Shown here: positions 35,400 through 46,710 of the stretch, piece by piece
Layout of the letters: every line of letters starts with the position of its first letter
Numbering within the stretch: the first letter of the stretch is position 1
Source: Lates calcarifer
Lineage: Eukaryota; Chordata; Actinopteri; Centropomidae
Reading direction: 5' to 3'
DNA length: 64,000 nt
NCBI RefSeq assembly: GCF_001640805.2
Contig: NC_066851.1
Location: 1,954,014 to 2,018,013 of the forward strand
Made by a program: the position numbers and the translations under genes
The notes under the pieces: model-generated
What the model saw: the letters and a program-made list of their open reading frames with translations, nothing else
Told to the model about the DNA's origin: nothing
The model's database searches: none

Positions 35400-36056
35400 T
35401 GTAGGGTGCTGTATTAGTCCTCTGGTGCACTGATTGCCGACACGGTGCCGCGCCCACATATATAGTGGTCTCTCTCTCTCTCTCTCTCTTTTTCCGGTTC
35501 CTCTCGTCCCCCGTGGTGGCTGTAGCCTGGCGTGGCAGAGGCGTGGTTGGCTGGTGTTTGTTCCGAGTGTCTGTTGCATGTTTACCGTTGAGGCGCACGC
35601 TGTCTCTTCAGTACACAGCGTGGCAGACTGCTGGTGCCGTGGGGCTGGGTTGGCTCGCTGGAAGCCGGTTGTGGTGTGGGTGGCTCTGTATGTGTTGTTC
35701 AGCAGCAGTCGTAGACGGCCCTGTGTGATGCTGTGCCGGTGAGGCCTACCTTCATTGATTCCTCTGTCACCTCTCCCTGGATGGTGCTGCTGTTCCGGCT
35801 TACTTTCCTTCGTGTTTAAGTTTAGTTTCTCCTCCTCCCTTGATTTTGGTTCTGGGCCGCCGTGGTCAGCCTCAGCCCTGTCCAGTTCCCCTTTTGGGCC
35901 AAGTGTATTTCCTGGATGTACAGCCGATGCTTTATGGATTTTATACATTTATATATATGTTATTATTATTTGTTAAATAAATCCAATTTGAGTATTTTCT
36001 TTCTAACCATCTCTTTCCCTGTGGTAATTTTTGAACCTGCCGTGACCTGCTCCCCA
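35400..36056 (+). mobile_element. Candidate solo LTR or LTR remnant of an unassigned retroelement
   Basis: The block is distinctly GC-richer than its AT-rich surroundings. It has a TATATA box (35458-35463) followed by a CT repeat (35469-35489). About 510 bases further lies an AAATAAA poly(A) signal (near 35975). Possible TG and CA ends are at 35400 and 36056. A partial copy in reverse orientation lies at 21960-22190, showing that it is a dispersed repeat. No target duplication was found, and the ends are my guess. A promoter/first exon of a gene is the alternative, but the second copy argues against it. Confidence 0.45.
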
Positions 36057-37464
36057 GGTGGCATTGACGGGCAACCCCTTCCCATTTTTCCACCCTTCAC
36101 AAAGGCAAATCTAAAAAATAGAAATGTGAACAAATAATGATGATAATAATAATAATAATATATTATGTAATTACTGGTGTCAGCCATACTACATTCACGA
36201 TGTCAGCATGTCTTTTTCAAACATTTTTTTAAAAATGTGTGTGTGTGTGAGAGAGAGGTTTCAAAACCTCCACTCTGTCTGTTTCACATCAGTACATTTG
36301 TATTGGAGCTCTATTAGTGGCACTGAGCGATGACTGAGGTGTGCACCTCACAATGAGACATGGTGATTGACAGAAGCGTTGTTACACATTAAAGATATTT
36401 AGGATTACAGCAGGTAAGGTGCCTTTACAGACCCTTGTGCCCAAAGCAAAGTCATTTCACACAAGTGGCCTGCGTGTGTGGTTTCCCTGATGTCTCCACG
36501 TTAGTTAAACACACACACACATCGAGACCGCATCAATCAAAGCTGATTGATCTTTTCAGTTTTCTCTGAAATGTGACACAGAGACATTTGATGTTTAGAT
36601 GTACGTGCAGTGGTGGTTGCGAGGCTGCATCGCCCAGCGTCCCACCAGCAACCCCAAAGGGCAACGCGAGTTGCGAGGGCCCAATCAACGCTGCTTACAG
36701 GTTTAATCCCTCATCATGAAATTATAGCTGTGTGAGTGTAAAACTAATTCTAACCACACATTAACAAGGTTTTGGCTTTCACGATCTTGCGGCCAGCCAT
36801 GCCTCGCAGATGCAGGCAGTAATTCAGTGAGACCTCCAGGCACCTCAGATGGTATGACCATCTATCTCAGTTCACCAGCATGCCCTCTAATGTTTAATTC
36901 ATTGCATGTAAACCAAGCACTACTGGTACTGTTATGGTGCTGGAACAACCTGGTAAAAGCACACAAACTCTAAACTCTAAACATATTTTGATAATGGCGA
37001 CTTAACTTATTGCAGGCGTAATAGGAGCTGTGTCAACAAAGTTTTATCCTTGCATGAGGAAGGCCACTGAAATGTCTAGATAATTGCTTTTTAAATATTA
37101 GTATCACAAAAATTTGCTATCATTGGGTATTATCTCCAATTTATAGTGACTTCAAATGTGTTTTAAACAGTTGTAGGATAATTACTAGAGGTTATTGAAA
37201 ACTTCGGTTTACACTAGGGATAGAGCTGTATGATTCTGGGTAAAATATGAGTCACCATTTTCCCACATTTTTAATACAAGGAAGGTAGAGCGTTGGCATC
37301 TGATCGGCACACAGAGTCCAGTGCTATGATATGGGATGTCAGTCAGTAAAACTGTAAATTGTGAAATTAGTAAGTAACAGAAGAAATGCAAAGGCATTGA
37401 AGTGTTAACCTAAGGGTTTGGGGAATATTTTCCTTTTTGTAATGTTTCTTGAAAATGTGGTGAA
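36057..37464. other. Non-coding stretch, no gene recognised
   Basis: It holds short ATA repeats near 36137-36160 and a GC-rich patch at about 36600-36700. No gene recognised. Confidence 0.55.
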
Positions 37465-38701
37465 ATGGACGGTCCCGGGAGGAACCAAAAACAGCACTGG
37501 TCTCCAACAGAGATCGCAGCAGTAATGAGACATTTCAGTAACCACATTGCCGAGGGGAAGCTAGCCACTATGACTGAATGCCAGCAGTGCAAGACTGCTG
37601 AACATCCTACTCTGGCTAGTCGCTCTATCCAAAACATAAGCGACTTTGTCAGGAAAAAAGGCTATGGCAATGCTGCAGGACATAGATGATGGTGAGTTGG
37701 ATGGAGAAGAAATATCAGGAGTCAGTGATATGTCTTGGTCTGGTGAATCTGACTCTGATTCTGAATCTGGGTCAGACCATGAGCCATCCCGTAAAAGGAT
37801 CAACGCAGCTGTGCAAACCGCTGGTGTGCCAAACATCATCCACCATGCCTCTGATGCCAGGTAGGTCACCAAAACTTATTACATTATATATTTACCTCAT
37901 AATGCCATAAAACCAAGTATCCTATGACTTCAAGTCTAAATATTGTATCTGAAGCTTTTCAAATTTGCCAAAACAGCCGACAAAGTCAAGCTCTAATTTA
38001 GTTATTCCATTCTATCAATATGAACAGAGCAAGCACCATCTACTCGCCTAGCCTCTGCCCACATCTCCACTGTCGCTTTTGGGAGCAGGTTTTGGAGATT
38101 TGCCAGGTATAAGCAATTCAAAATTCTCTCTCTCACTCACTCACACACACACACACACACACACATACACACACACACTTGACAGCTTTTTTTAAACATT
38201 TTTTTTTTCCACTGATAGTTTAACTGAAGTGAATTTATATTGTTATATTGCTAAAATAAAAGAAATCCTAAAGTGGCAAAATTCATAAAATTCTGTTATG
38301 TTATTTCATCCATTCTCACATGCTGTTTTGAAAAAAAAAAAAAAAAAACACCACCAGCTGTCAACCTCTGGCCCACAGCATGGAGGACAGGAAGCTGCCC
38401 AGCAGGAGGTGAGTAGTCCCCCCGAAAACACCCTGATTAAATGTACACACACAGGCAACTCTCCTCCTGTGGAGGTTTCTTACAGTAAATCTTAAAAATA
38501 CAGGAAAATTAGACATTGTAAGTACAACATTAAACACCAAGATGTTACTATGAATGGATTTTTGTCTGCCAAGAAAACATGACTTCTAGGACCTCCCTCA
38601 ATCAAAATAACCTGTCTAATTTTTCTGGTTCAACTTGTTTTTTTCTGCCTTTCCTCAAACAGCTGAACCTTAGTTGGCCAGAGAGGATCTCCAGTCCGTA
38701 G
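37465..38701 (+). pseudogene. Candidate degenerate multi-exon gene with a W/C-x2-C motif, function unknown
   Basis: Four open blocks can be chained. Block a is 37465-37860, ending CCAG|gtaggt. Block b is 38028-38106, CAG|gtataa. Block c is 38358-38408, GAG|gtgagt. Block d is 38663-38701, after a strong pyrimidine tract and CAG, with an in-frame TAG. Phases agree across all three junctions. Block a begins with QHWSPTEIAAVMRHFSNHI and a C-x2-C (ECQQC), resembling the C-terminal domain of multicopy fish proteins of unknown role. It then needs a one-base frame change at the A6 run 37654-37659 to enter an acidic serine-rich tract (SWSGESDSDSESGSD). The acceptor of block c follows an A-run and is weak. 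The frame change and lack of upstream exons favour a relic or transposon-borne gene, but a live gene with a sequence error is possible. Confidence 0.35.
38141..38178. repeat. (CA)n microsatellite
   Basis: About 17 CA units with one TA interruption, located between candidate blocks b and c. Confidence 0.92.
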
Positions 38702-38760
38702 CCCTCCATCTCTGGCCAACAGCGTCGAGAGCACACACTAACAAATGTTGGGGTGAAAAT

Positions 38761-38930
38761 AACCCAATCTGGGTTGTTTCTGCAACCCATAGATGGGTCA
38801 AATATGGACAAAACCAACTGTTGGTTGTTTTGACCCAGTATGTTGGGTTGTATAACCAACCCAACTCCGTGGGTTGATTGTAAAACCCATTTTATGGGTA
38901 GTTTTAACTTTTTTATTGGGTTGCAACAAT
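38761..38930. repeat. Array of six short AACCCA-n-TGGGTT palindromes
   Basis: Successive palindromes lie at 38761-38775, 38784-38798, 38812-38826, 38832-38849, 38854-38876 and 38882-38898. Each pairs AACCCA (or AACCAA) with TGGGTT across a few bases. Spacing is about 22-28 bases. Similar GGGTT/AACCC arrays occur dispersed in fish genomes. Origin unknown. Confidence 0.7.
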
Positions 38931-38935
38931 GCAAT

Positions 38936-39329
38936 GTGTAAGTAGTGTGTTTCAACTCTGTATGAAGGTTCTTAAAGGACCATTTTACTATTTCTGCAGT
39001 TTTTGATAAATATAGAAATTTATATATTTCTATATATAAAAATCTGATAATGGACCATTACCCAACCAAAACCTTGGGCTAGAAGATTGAAAAACACAAA
39101 AAAATCTGACCTTCTATAGCATGCTTTGGAAAATGGTTCACAGTAATGTTAAATATATATTTGTTGTAGTGAACTGGCTTACCCATGCATATGGTCAGTT
39201 GAGATGCTGAGAAAGTGAAAGAAAAGAGAAAGTGTATTTCATAGAGACACCATATATTTTCATTCTTTTTGACATTAAAAATGGCTGACTTCCTTTAGGG
39301 TTTACAGTTGGACAGAGTCCAACAGGCTT

Positions 39330-39361
<32 letters not shown>

Positions 39362-41060
39362 CATAAATGAAATAGATGAAATACATGAAATTTCATATAT
39401 GTAGGTGAAACTGAACACAGGGGCCCTGTGTTGAATCTTTGTCTGCTCAGTGCTCAGTAAACTTTTTTAGACAAAATGTTTAAGTGCTGTTCAGCATGAC
39501 AAATAAGTACACAGCAGTCTAATTAATAGGGATTCTGTTCCTGGGAGTTTGTAAATGAGGTCTGGCTTTACAGAAGCTCATAGAAAGTAATTAATAAATA
39601 AACATGGCAGTTTCAATAGGGCCTTCACACCGTTCAGTGCTGGAACCCTAAGGAGAGGCTTGAATGTGAGTACGCTTCTCACTTCTGCTGTGTCAAGGTG
39701 ATGGCAGACTACATGGTCTCATGCACGGAGGCAGACAACAGCACGCAGTGTGAAAAATATAAACTTCAGTTTCTAATTTTGTTAATTCAGCACTTACAAT
39801 GACCCATGCCTGTTTACATGTATTTTTAAAATGAGGATTTTTTTTTCTCAAATTCACAAACTTTGAAAGTATCATACCACTTCACTTTTTCCACATTTTG
39901 TTGCAGCATTATGCTAAAATTAAGAATAATAAATAAAATAAATATTTTTTTTCCTTCTCTCAATCTACATTCAACACCCCATAATAACAATGATGTCCAG
40001 TCAATTGAATTTACCAGAGGTGGACTCCAATCTAGGTGTAAAAACATCTCAAAGATGGACCAGAGAAATGAGAGGAACCTGAGCTAGTGTCACAGCATCA
40101 GATCGCATCGTGGAATTTCTTTAAAATGGCTTACTCAGAGCACAAGAACTTATACAGAATAAAGGACTGGAAAAAAGAAATTCTTTATTTTGCTTTGACA
40201 TGTCTTAATATGAATGCCAAAGATAACCCTGGACACCACAGAATGGATAAACATAAGAGTATTTTCATTTTATCAAGAGAAAACAAAGTTGAAAGCTTGG
40301 ACTTCCAAGTCCCATTCTCTGAGTTTCTCTTGGACAAAGTTATCCATTCCCTGTCTGTGGGCAAATGAACCAGCAGAGCTTTGAGTTCTAACCTGGCATC
40401 ACATTTCACAGGAAAAATTATTTAAAATTAAACAAAAGGGTCTGTATATCAAACAGCCTGTCATGTGAGAAAATCACAATACACTTAACTTGACTCTGCA
40501 CATGTCTGTATTATCCATAACTGACGAGAAGACAGCTCGGTCCTCTTTCTTGTCACAGGGAAAGCAGAAGAATGACAGTTTAATAGCTTCTTTGGACTCA
40601 GATCTATTCAGACAACATGGGCACTGCACTGCAGCATCTTGATAACAGGAGAGCCTCGGTGAAGTTGTCTTTTTCAACGGTCATGCCAGCATGACTCAAC
40701 GAGTAAATAAAACCATAGCCTCATCTCAACTTGACTTAAAGCTAGCTATGGTAATATTAGACCTCTGACTACCAGACTGGGGCAGCTTTATACTTCGTCA
40801 TCCTGAATGTTTGTGGAAACAATGTCCTTATCAAACTATGTACACAACTGTACATGGTGTGGTTATAGTAGGTTAGCGGTTAGTATTGTGGATCTCTCCT
40901 TGCCACCACATTAACATCATTATTGGTTCCTGAAACCAGACAGGGATACCGGTCAGCCATTCCTCTGGCTTTTCAAGACTGCACTTCTCCAGGAACTTGA
41001 ATTATAGCTTTTTTTCTCACCACAGGTCTGTCCTATTCACATTATACTGAGAACATTTTA
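38936..41060. other. Non-coding stretch, no gene recognised
   Basis: It holds an A27 run (39335-39361) and AT-rich sequence. No gene recognised. Confidence 0.6.
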
Positions 41061-41063
41061 TCA

Positions 41064-41830
41064 ATTAGAATAGAACAGAATAGACTTTGTTATTGTACAG
41101 GGGTACAATAAAATTATGTGTATGAGTGCTCAACCCACACAGTGCAAAGATGACACGTTAAAAAAATAAAAACACAAGACTGCAAGTCTTAAAAAACAAT
41201 GACAAAAAAAAAAAACTGTGAAAATGCAATGCAACACAATGTAATAAATATCAGCACAGTATAATTATCTGTAATATCAGTAAAGTGCATGGTTACTCTC
41301 TATTGCACAGCTTTGAGGTCGATATGTAAAGTCCTTAGAGCCGATGTCTGGTGTAAAGTCTGGTGGTATGTGATTTCATTGTCCTGTAACGCCACTAAGA
41401 AGGATGGATGTGAGGTGGAGGTCCTGCTGTGGCAGTGGGATCTGGATATGTCGTCAAGTGTGGGCAGAGGGCAGCCGAAGATTTTTTGTGCCGTGTTTAT
41501 CACTCTCTGAAGGGTTTTCCTGTCTCCTGGCATGGAGCCTGCACACCACACACATAGGCAGGATGTAAGTATGCGCTCCATGGAGGAGCAGTAGAAGGCC
41601 AGCAGCAGCTTCCTCTCCAGCTTGTTCTTCTTAAGAACTCACAGAAAGTGCCACTGCTATGCCTTCTTCATCATGGCTCTGATGTTTGTGGTCCAGGAGA
41701 GACCAGCTGAGATGTGGGTACCCAGGAACTTGAAGGAGGTGACCGTCTCCACACTTTCTCCTCTGATGAAGAGAGGAGTGCAGGGTCTTCTCTGTTCTTT
41801 CTGAAGTGGATTATGAATTCAGTTGCCACA
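41064..41830 (-). pseudogene. LINE 3' end relic (reverse strand), L2/Rex-like
   Basis: The reverse strand reads through the C-terminal part of a fish LINE reverse transcriptase in shifting frames. FKFLGTHISAGLSW (near 41700-41745) is followed by LERKLLLAFY and SMERILTSCLCVWC (about 41540-41620). ERKTLQRVINTAQKIFGCPL-like sequence lies at about 41460-41525. The non-coding 3' region follows, and the copy ends at about 41064 with the tail that on the reverse strand reads GTACAATAACAAAGTCTATTCTGTTCTATTC. An internal stop near 41655 and frame changes mark it as dead. The 5' part is missing, as is usual for LINE copies. Confidence 0.7.
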
Positions 41831-42335
41831 CTCCATGGTTTTACTTCATTTAATCATCAGCCGCGAAGAACATGAGAAGTGTTTTGGAAACCCCATGTGT
41901 TTGTATTACATACAGGGTCTCCCGACCCCTGTTCCCACAGTTTTGTCGTCAAGGTTACCTACAAAGATCGCCAATTACTCAAAACACACTCTTCAACTAG
42001 CCACACATTAATCTGCTCTAATGGCAAGTCCACTATTTAGACTTGCTGCTCTCAGCCAAAGACAAGAACAGACTAAAGGAAAAGGCGAAGTAGTAACGTA
42101 AGCTATTTTAGATTTTACATGAAACTAACAAAATAATAAATATCATTAGGAAGATGTGGACCCACTTTTATCCTTGCTTTATATACACAGGTCAACTTTC
42201 TCAAAAGTAATCAGAGCTATAACATGAGTTCACTGAATTAAGCAACAATTTGTTTATACTGTGGGCCAAATTTAACCTTGTTCTGACCATTGACATTGGG
42301 GAACTTCCCAACTTGCTCTTGAATAAAAGTACAAG
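41831..42335. other. Non-coding stretch, no gene recognised
   Basis: About 500 bases between the LINE relic and the WD40 pseudogene. It could hold decayed exons of the latter, but none can be read. Confidence 0.5.
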
Positions 42336-44519
42336 TTGGATTTTAAGGATCAATTGTTTCCCAAACCTCTAAAAATCATACCTGTGGATCACTATAAAGA
42401 AATAGTTTGTCTGCTATTCCTCCCCTTCATGCATGACAGGAAATCTGAGCTTGAATTAGAGATTTCAAAACCAGGACAAACCAGGACTTACCAGAGGGAC
42501 AAATACCTCTCAATCAGCTCAGATGGTGTCCTCAACTTCTGGAACGACACCTTTGACATTTCATATACAATTCCATTGTACAGAAAACAAAAGACACTTT
42601 CAGACAACAGTCACACAACAAGAAAATACATGTTACTGACATGGTGTACATCAGCGAACTCAAACAGCTGGCTATCTCCACTATCAGCAGGGAACTATTA
42701 CTATTATTATTATTATTCTTTGATTGCACTGAGTCCTCAGAGACATTTACAATCAGTCACTCTTCAATAGTGGAGGAAAACACAGTGAAGGCCATGAACT
42801 ACTGGTCTAATGGCACTCAAGAAGTGTTTTCCTTTGGTGATACAAAAGGATTTTTGTATGCATTTATCCCATACAATATACATGCACAGGGCCAATATTT
42901 TCCATCAATTGGCTGCTTTGCTGTCTGCAGTAAGTCAGTCAGTAAGTAAGTTGATAAGTCTATCTGAGGACATGAATGTTTGTGTGTGGTCGGAGAATGG
43001 CTGGGTGTGTAGGCAAAGCTTCCAGCTTCATGGTATGGGGACAGGCCCAAATGTCCAGTTTGTGTTACAATATACATACCAATGAGTTCATCCTGGCTAA
43101 AGACAGTGTCTTGAAAGAACAACAAATGTGTTTAAAAACATATTAACCTCACATGACAAACCTCTGTGTTCACTTTCAAACAGGTCATCTCTGTTTGCCA
43201 GTATGACGTGGTGACAGTGTGGGATATTTTAACAGGAAAAGTTGTCATGCAATTTAATTCCAGAAAAGTATGTGGGGTTTACTGCCATGTCCTTTGATGG
43301 CCCACGGCGCAGACTACTCACAGTGTCTCAGGATGGTAGAGTGAGGCTGTGGAACTTCAACACCAGAAAAGAACTTGCCGTTCTTTTGTGACCATACCAA
43401 GGAAGGTGACAAGTATTATTTGCATAAACAACAGGGTTTTCATGGCAGCAAAGAATTCCAAGACCATTTTTGACCTGGAAAATAAGGAATATGATGTCAG
43501 ATATTTAGAGCATAATTATTTAAATGACATTTCCTCAATGATGTGCACGATAACACACTGGTTACCGCCTCCAGCAATGGAAATATTGTTATTTGGGTCG
43601 AAGCCCTCGAACATACATGGCAGGCAAAAATAATCAGAGCTGCACTGGGAATTTACCTCGAGAAGACACCAAAAATGGTTTGCGAGGGTGTTGACAAAGC
43701 CACGCTGTTGATTTGTACAGATGGCTACATCTGTGCCTGGTCTGTTAATAGCAAGGGAGGTCTCTTGGCAAAGTTCAGGGCTGACATGAAGATGCAGTCA
43801 TTACCACCATGTCAACCGATGCCAAGGAAGAGACACAAGTCATGGGGGATAATACTTGAAGAGTTTACCTGTAGGACATTAAAACAGGCAGACACAGGGT
43901 GATTTGAAGATATAAGTGGGCGGCGTGTATCACTGTGTCCTCCTCCATTGTTGGTCTCCTGGCAAGCCCATCTTACAGGTGTGGTGAGAACCTTTGTGTG
44001 ATCCCAGGTGTAAAAATGTAGTCACTGCAGGTATGGACCAACCACAACATCCAGCTGTGGACAAACACAGGCAGATGCATAGGCTTCTTTGGGAGAGGCC
44101 ACTGGAATGATGTGGAACTCTTGCTTGAAAAGAGCACTGACACAGAGCAGGCAGATCTCACCCACCACAGGCTGCACTAAGGCTGCACATGGAGCAGTCA
44201 ACGGGTACAGTGAAGCAAGGGTCTGAACACACACTGGAGCCTGTGTGCTTATCACCTATCTCTGATAAGGTGCAACCTACATATGATCAGGGTCAACTCA
44301 AGCTGCAGCCACCTACCTGCAAAAAACAAGTCCGAACTCACAATGAAGCATGTACACTTACCAAGCATCTCTGGTAAGGTGCAGCTGACACATTGTCAGA
44401 GTCAGCTCAAGCCACACCCACCTGCAGTAAAGAAGGGTTCTGAATGCACAACAAAGCCATGTGCACTTTCCAGCAATATCAGAGGTTCAGGTGAAGCATG
44501 TACCTCAAAACTGATGTAA
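42336..44519 (+). pseudogene. WD40-repeat pseudogene of the WDR49/WDR64 type
   Basis: WD40 blades appear in order in changing frames: SISSDGVLNFWND (about 42510-42550), DMVYISELKQLAISTISREL (about 42635-42695), SLSEDMNVCVWSENGW, VVTVWDILTGK (near 43210-43240), LLTVSQDGRVRLWNFNT (near 43312-43365), TLVTASSNGNIVIW, LICTDGYICAWSVNS, a PPLLVSWQAHL segment and IQLWTNTGRCIGFFGRGHWN (about 44050-44105). The last two are characteristic of the end of WDR49/WDR64-family propellers. At least five frame changes and several stops break it within 1.9 kb. A run of leucine codons comes from an ATT microsatellite at about 42699-42718. An acceptor-like site precedes 43184, so some intron structure may remain and this is probably not a pure processed copy. 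The C-terminal tail carries a 108-base tandem repeat. Confidence 0.65.
44212..44500 (+). repeat. Degenerate 108-bp tandem repeat in the pseudogene tail
   Basis: Nearly three units start at about 44212, 44321 and 44430, a period of 107-109 bases (36 codons). Translated, each unit reads K-x-x-S-E-x-T, then a proline/leucine-serine stretch, S-x-K-V-Q-x-T, Q-x-Q-L-K and P-P. The shared peptide pattern implies it once coded. A frame change between units 1 and 2 shows decay. Confidence 0.65.
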
Positions 44520-45103
44520 ATCACAGAGATATAAGATAGAGAACAGCAATAGAATCTAAAAATGTAAACATCCATTAAAATATGTGATAGACACTTAAAA
44601 AAATAGCAAACGTGAAAAACGAAACAGTTTTCGTGCTGCGGAGTGCCGAGTGACAAAAAACAAAATGTGTGGCGAGGACATTTTGTTATTTCCAAATGAA
44701 ATACGTTAGTCTGAAAGCGGTGCTGAGAGGCACGAAAAAAATGTCCATGGGAATCAATAGATTACATTTCGTGACTATTTCATGAACTGCCATGAGATCG
44801 GGTTGCTTCTTATGGGCATTACGATTGTCCATACAGGCCAGAGATGTAAGATCCCTCACAGGTAAGGTGGTTGCGCCTACCTGACCATCAGGTAATTCAA
44901 GTTTAGATAAGTTTAGGATAAGTATAAGTCACAAGATATAAGTGTATAAATATTAATAAATTTCGTTTTTAAGTTACGATACAGAAAAGTTACAGTCGAA
45001 GTAAGAAAGTGTGGAAGAACTACTTCCGTCTCCACTTTATATTTAGTTAATCTGATCTCTTACAACTAAAAATTACAAAAGCTTTATTAAAAATCTAGTG
45101 TGT
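44520..45103. other. Non-coding stretch, no gene recognised
   Basis: AT-rich sequence. No gene recognised. Confidence 0.55.
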
Positions 45104-45104
45104 C

Positions 45105-45139
<35 letters not shown>
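45104..45139. repeat. Compound (TG)n(TA)n microsatellite
   Basis: A TG tract (45104-45122) passes directly into TA units (45123-45139). Confidence 0.9.
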
Positions 45140-45141
<2 letters not shown>

Positions 45142-45885
45142 GGGGGCCCACGTGAGGCCACTGCTGGCAGAGCATTGCCATTGTGAAATGAGGCCCAGGT
45201 GGCGCCCAAAGCTGGACACCCCAAAGTGTGGGTTGAATGTGGGCTTCCCACACTAAGAAGAATGCCCAAAGGCGGGGGCCTGATCTTCAGGGGCACCCGT
45301 GCAGTTCCACCTTGAGGGGCAGTGTGGCCAGCTGGCTGGCCCTTTGTAGGACGGATACGAGTCCACGCCATGACGCCCCCGAGGAAGAGAGGGTTGGAGG
45401 AAGGAGGAGGTGGGTAGTTTTTGGCTTCTTTTAGAATTCTCTACCTTTTACTTAACTTTTGGAGGAGGGAAAAGTGCTTCTCTCCTCCTCTCATTTCATT
45501 CATTCATTCATTCCTTCCTTCTCTTTGTGTGTTTGTTTGGGGCTGAATCCTCTCTGGGCTCCTGCTTGTCCATCTCCGTGGAGGAGTGGCTCAGGGAGCA
45601 GGTAGCGCTGGGTGGAGCAGCTGCCAGGGAGGGTTCAGGCAGTTGGCAAAAGGACCTGAAAGATTTACACCTACCAGCTGTGTGGCCTCCCCAGAAGACA
45701 GGAGTGCAGCCACAGCCAGTGGGGAAGAGAACGGTTCAGCTGTGGCTGGCTGAGGACAGCGGTGGGGGGTGTAAATAGTGTAGTAAATAGTTTTGTACAT
45801 ACATTGTCTTTGTTTGTGGGTGTGCATGTGTGTGTTGATTTGATTTTAAATAATTTATATGTAATAAAAATCAGAATGAAAAATT
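45140..45885 (+). other. GC-rich block with purine tract and poly(A) signal; possible retroelement 3' end
   Basis: A GC-rich 240-base segment leads to a long purine-rich tract (45381-45417). T-rich sequence follows, then an ATTC microsatellite (about 45497-45512) and an AATAAAA signal near 45863. The order purine tract, U3-like sequence and poly(A) signal would fit the 3' end of an LTR retroelement. No coding motif or second LTR copy is seen. A 3' UTR of an unknown gene is an alternative. Confidence 0.25.
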
Positions 45886-46107
45886 CACCTTCTCTCTAGT
45901 GTCTCATCTTTTTATGGTCAAAGGTAAATCTGTGCACCACAGCTCAAACTCCAGGAGTCATTGATTTCTAGTTTTCACACAGAAAGTTTAAAGTCTTATC
46001 TTTCATCATTCATCAACATTCATAACAAGAATCAGTGAATGAAAACTGTATAAATAGGTTTATAGAATTGTAATGTGTGTGTTAGAACTAGTCCTCTCAA
46101 CACAGTG

Positions 46108-46710
46108 CTGAGAAAAAAAGTTGATGCAGAGGGAAGGTAATTTAATAAGAAATAGGAGAGCGAGTCCATTTAGACACTTAGCACGGAGCTAAGCATGCTA
46201 ACCTTAGCCACCAAGAAAAAGCAACTGAAGCTCCAAGAATTAAACGTCCTGCAGTCTCAGCAGAATGTGTCAGCAAAAGTTACAGCAAGAAAACTAGCAG
46301 TGAAAACTAGCTTTATTGTGGCTGAAGAAATCACCCAAGCTTTAAAGAGGTTTTCAGAAGGTGCATGTTAAAAGCAGTTTATGCTGAAGGAATGTGACCA
46401 GAGAAAGGCTTTTAACAATGTTAGCTTGTCAAGAATCACCATGGCAGACAGAGTCAGGGAACTAGCGGAAAATGTGGCTGAAGAAGTGTGCTGTTCTTTG
46501 GCTTTTTAATTAACTGCTGACAAAAACACTGACAATACTGACAGCGCATCTAGCCAATTTTAAACGGTGTGAAGGCAGACTTGTCTGTCAGTGAGAAACT
46601 CTCGGATATGGCCGCCACGCACGGGATGACAAGGGAAAGGGACGTGGAGAGGTCGGTAAGTAAAATGAAATTACCCTGGGAGAAGTTGGCGAGGTTTATC
46701 ATCAGTGGCG
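46108..46710 (+). pseudogene. hAT-family transposase relic (GTF2IRD2/Charlie-like)
   Basis: Mostly one frame from 46213 is readable despite stops. ELNVLQSQQNVSAKVTARKL and FIVAEEITQALKRFSEGAC match the pre-catalytic region of hAT transposases related to the GTF2IRD2 C-terminus. They are followed by KAFNNVSLSRITMADRVREL, a weak SLAF-x-LTADKNTDNTDSA (the S-L-A-L-D-E-S-x-D-x-x-D-T-A motif with the first catalytic D lost), and near 46665 [14 protein letters not shown] (family: LPWEKL-x-x-x-x-TDGA). TAA and TGA stops lie at 46369-46371, 46507-46509 and 46561-46572. The C-terminal dimerisation region and terminal repeats were not found. Confidence 0.65.
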
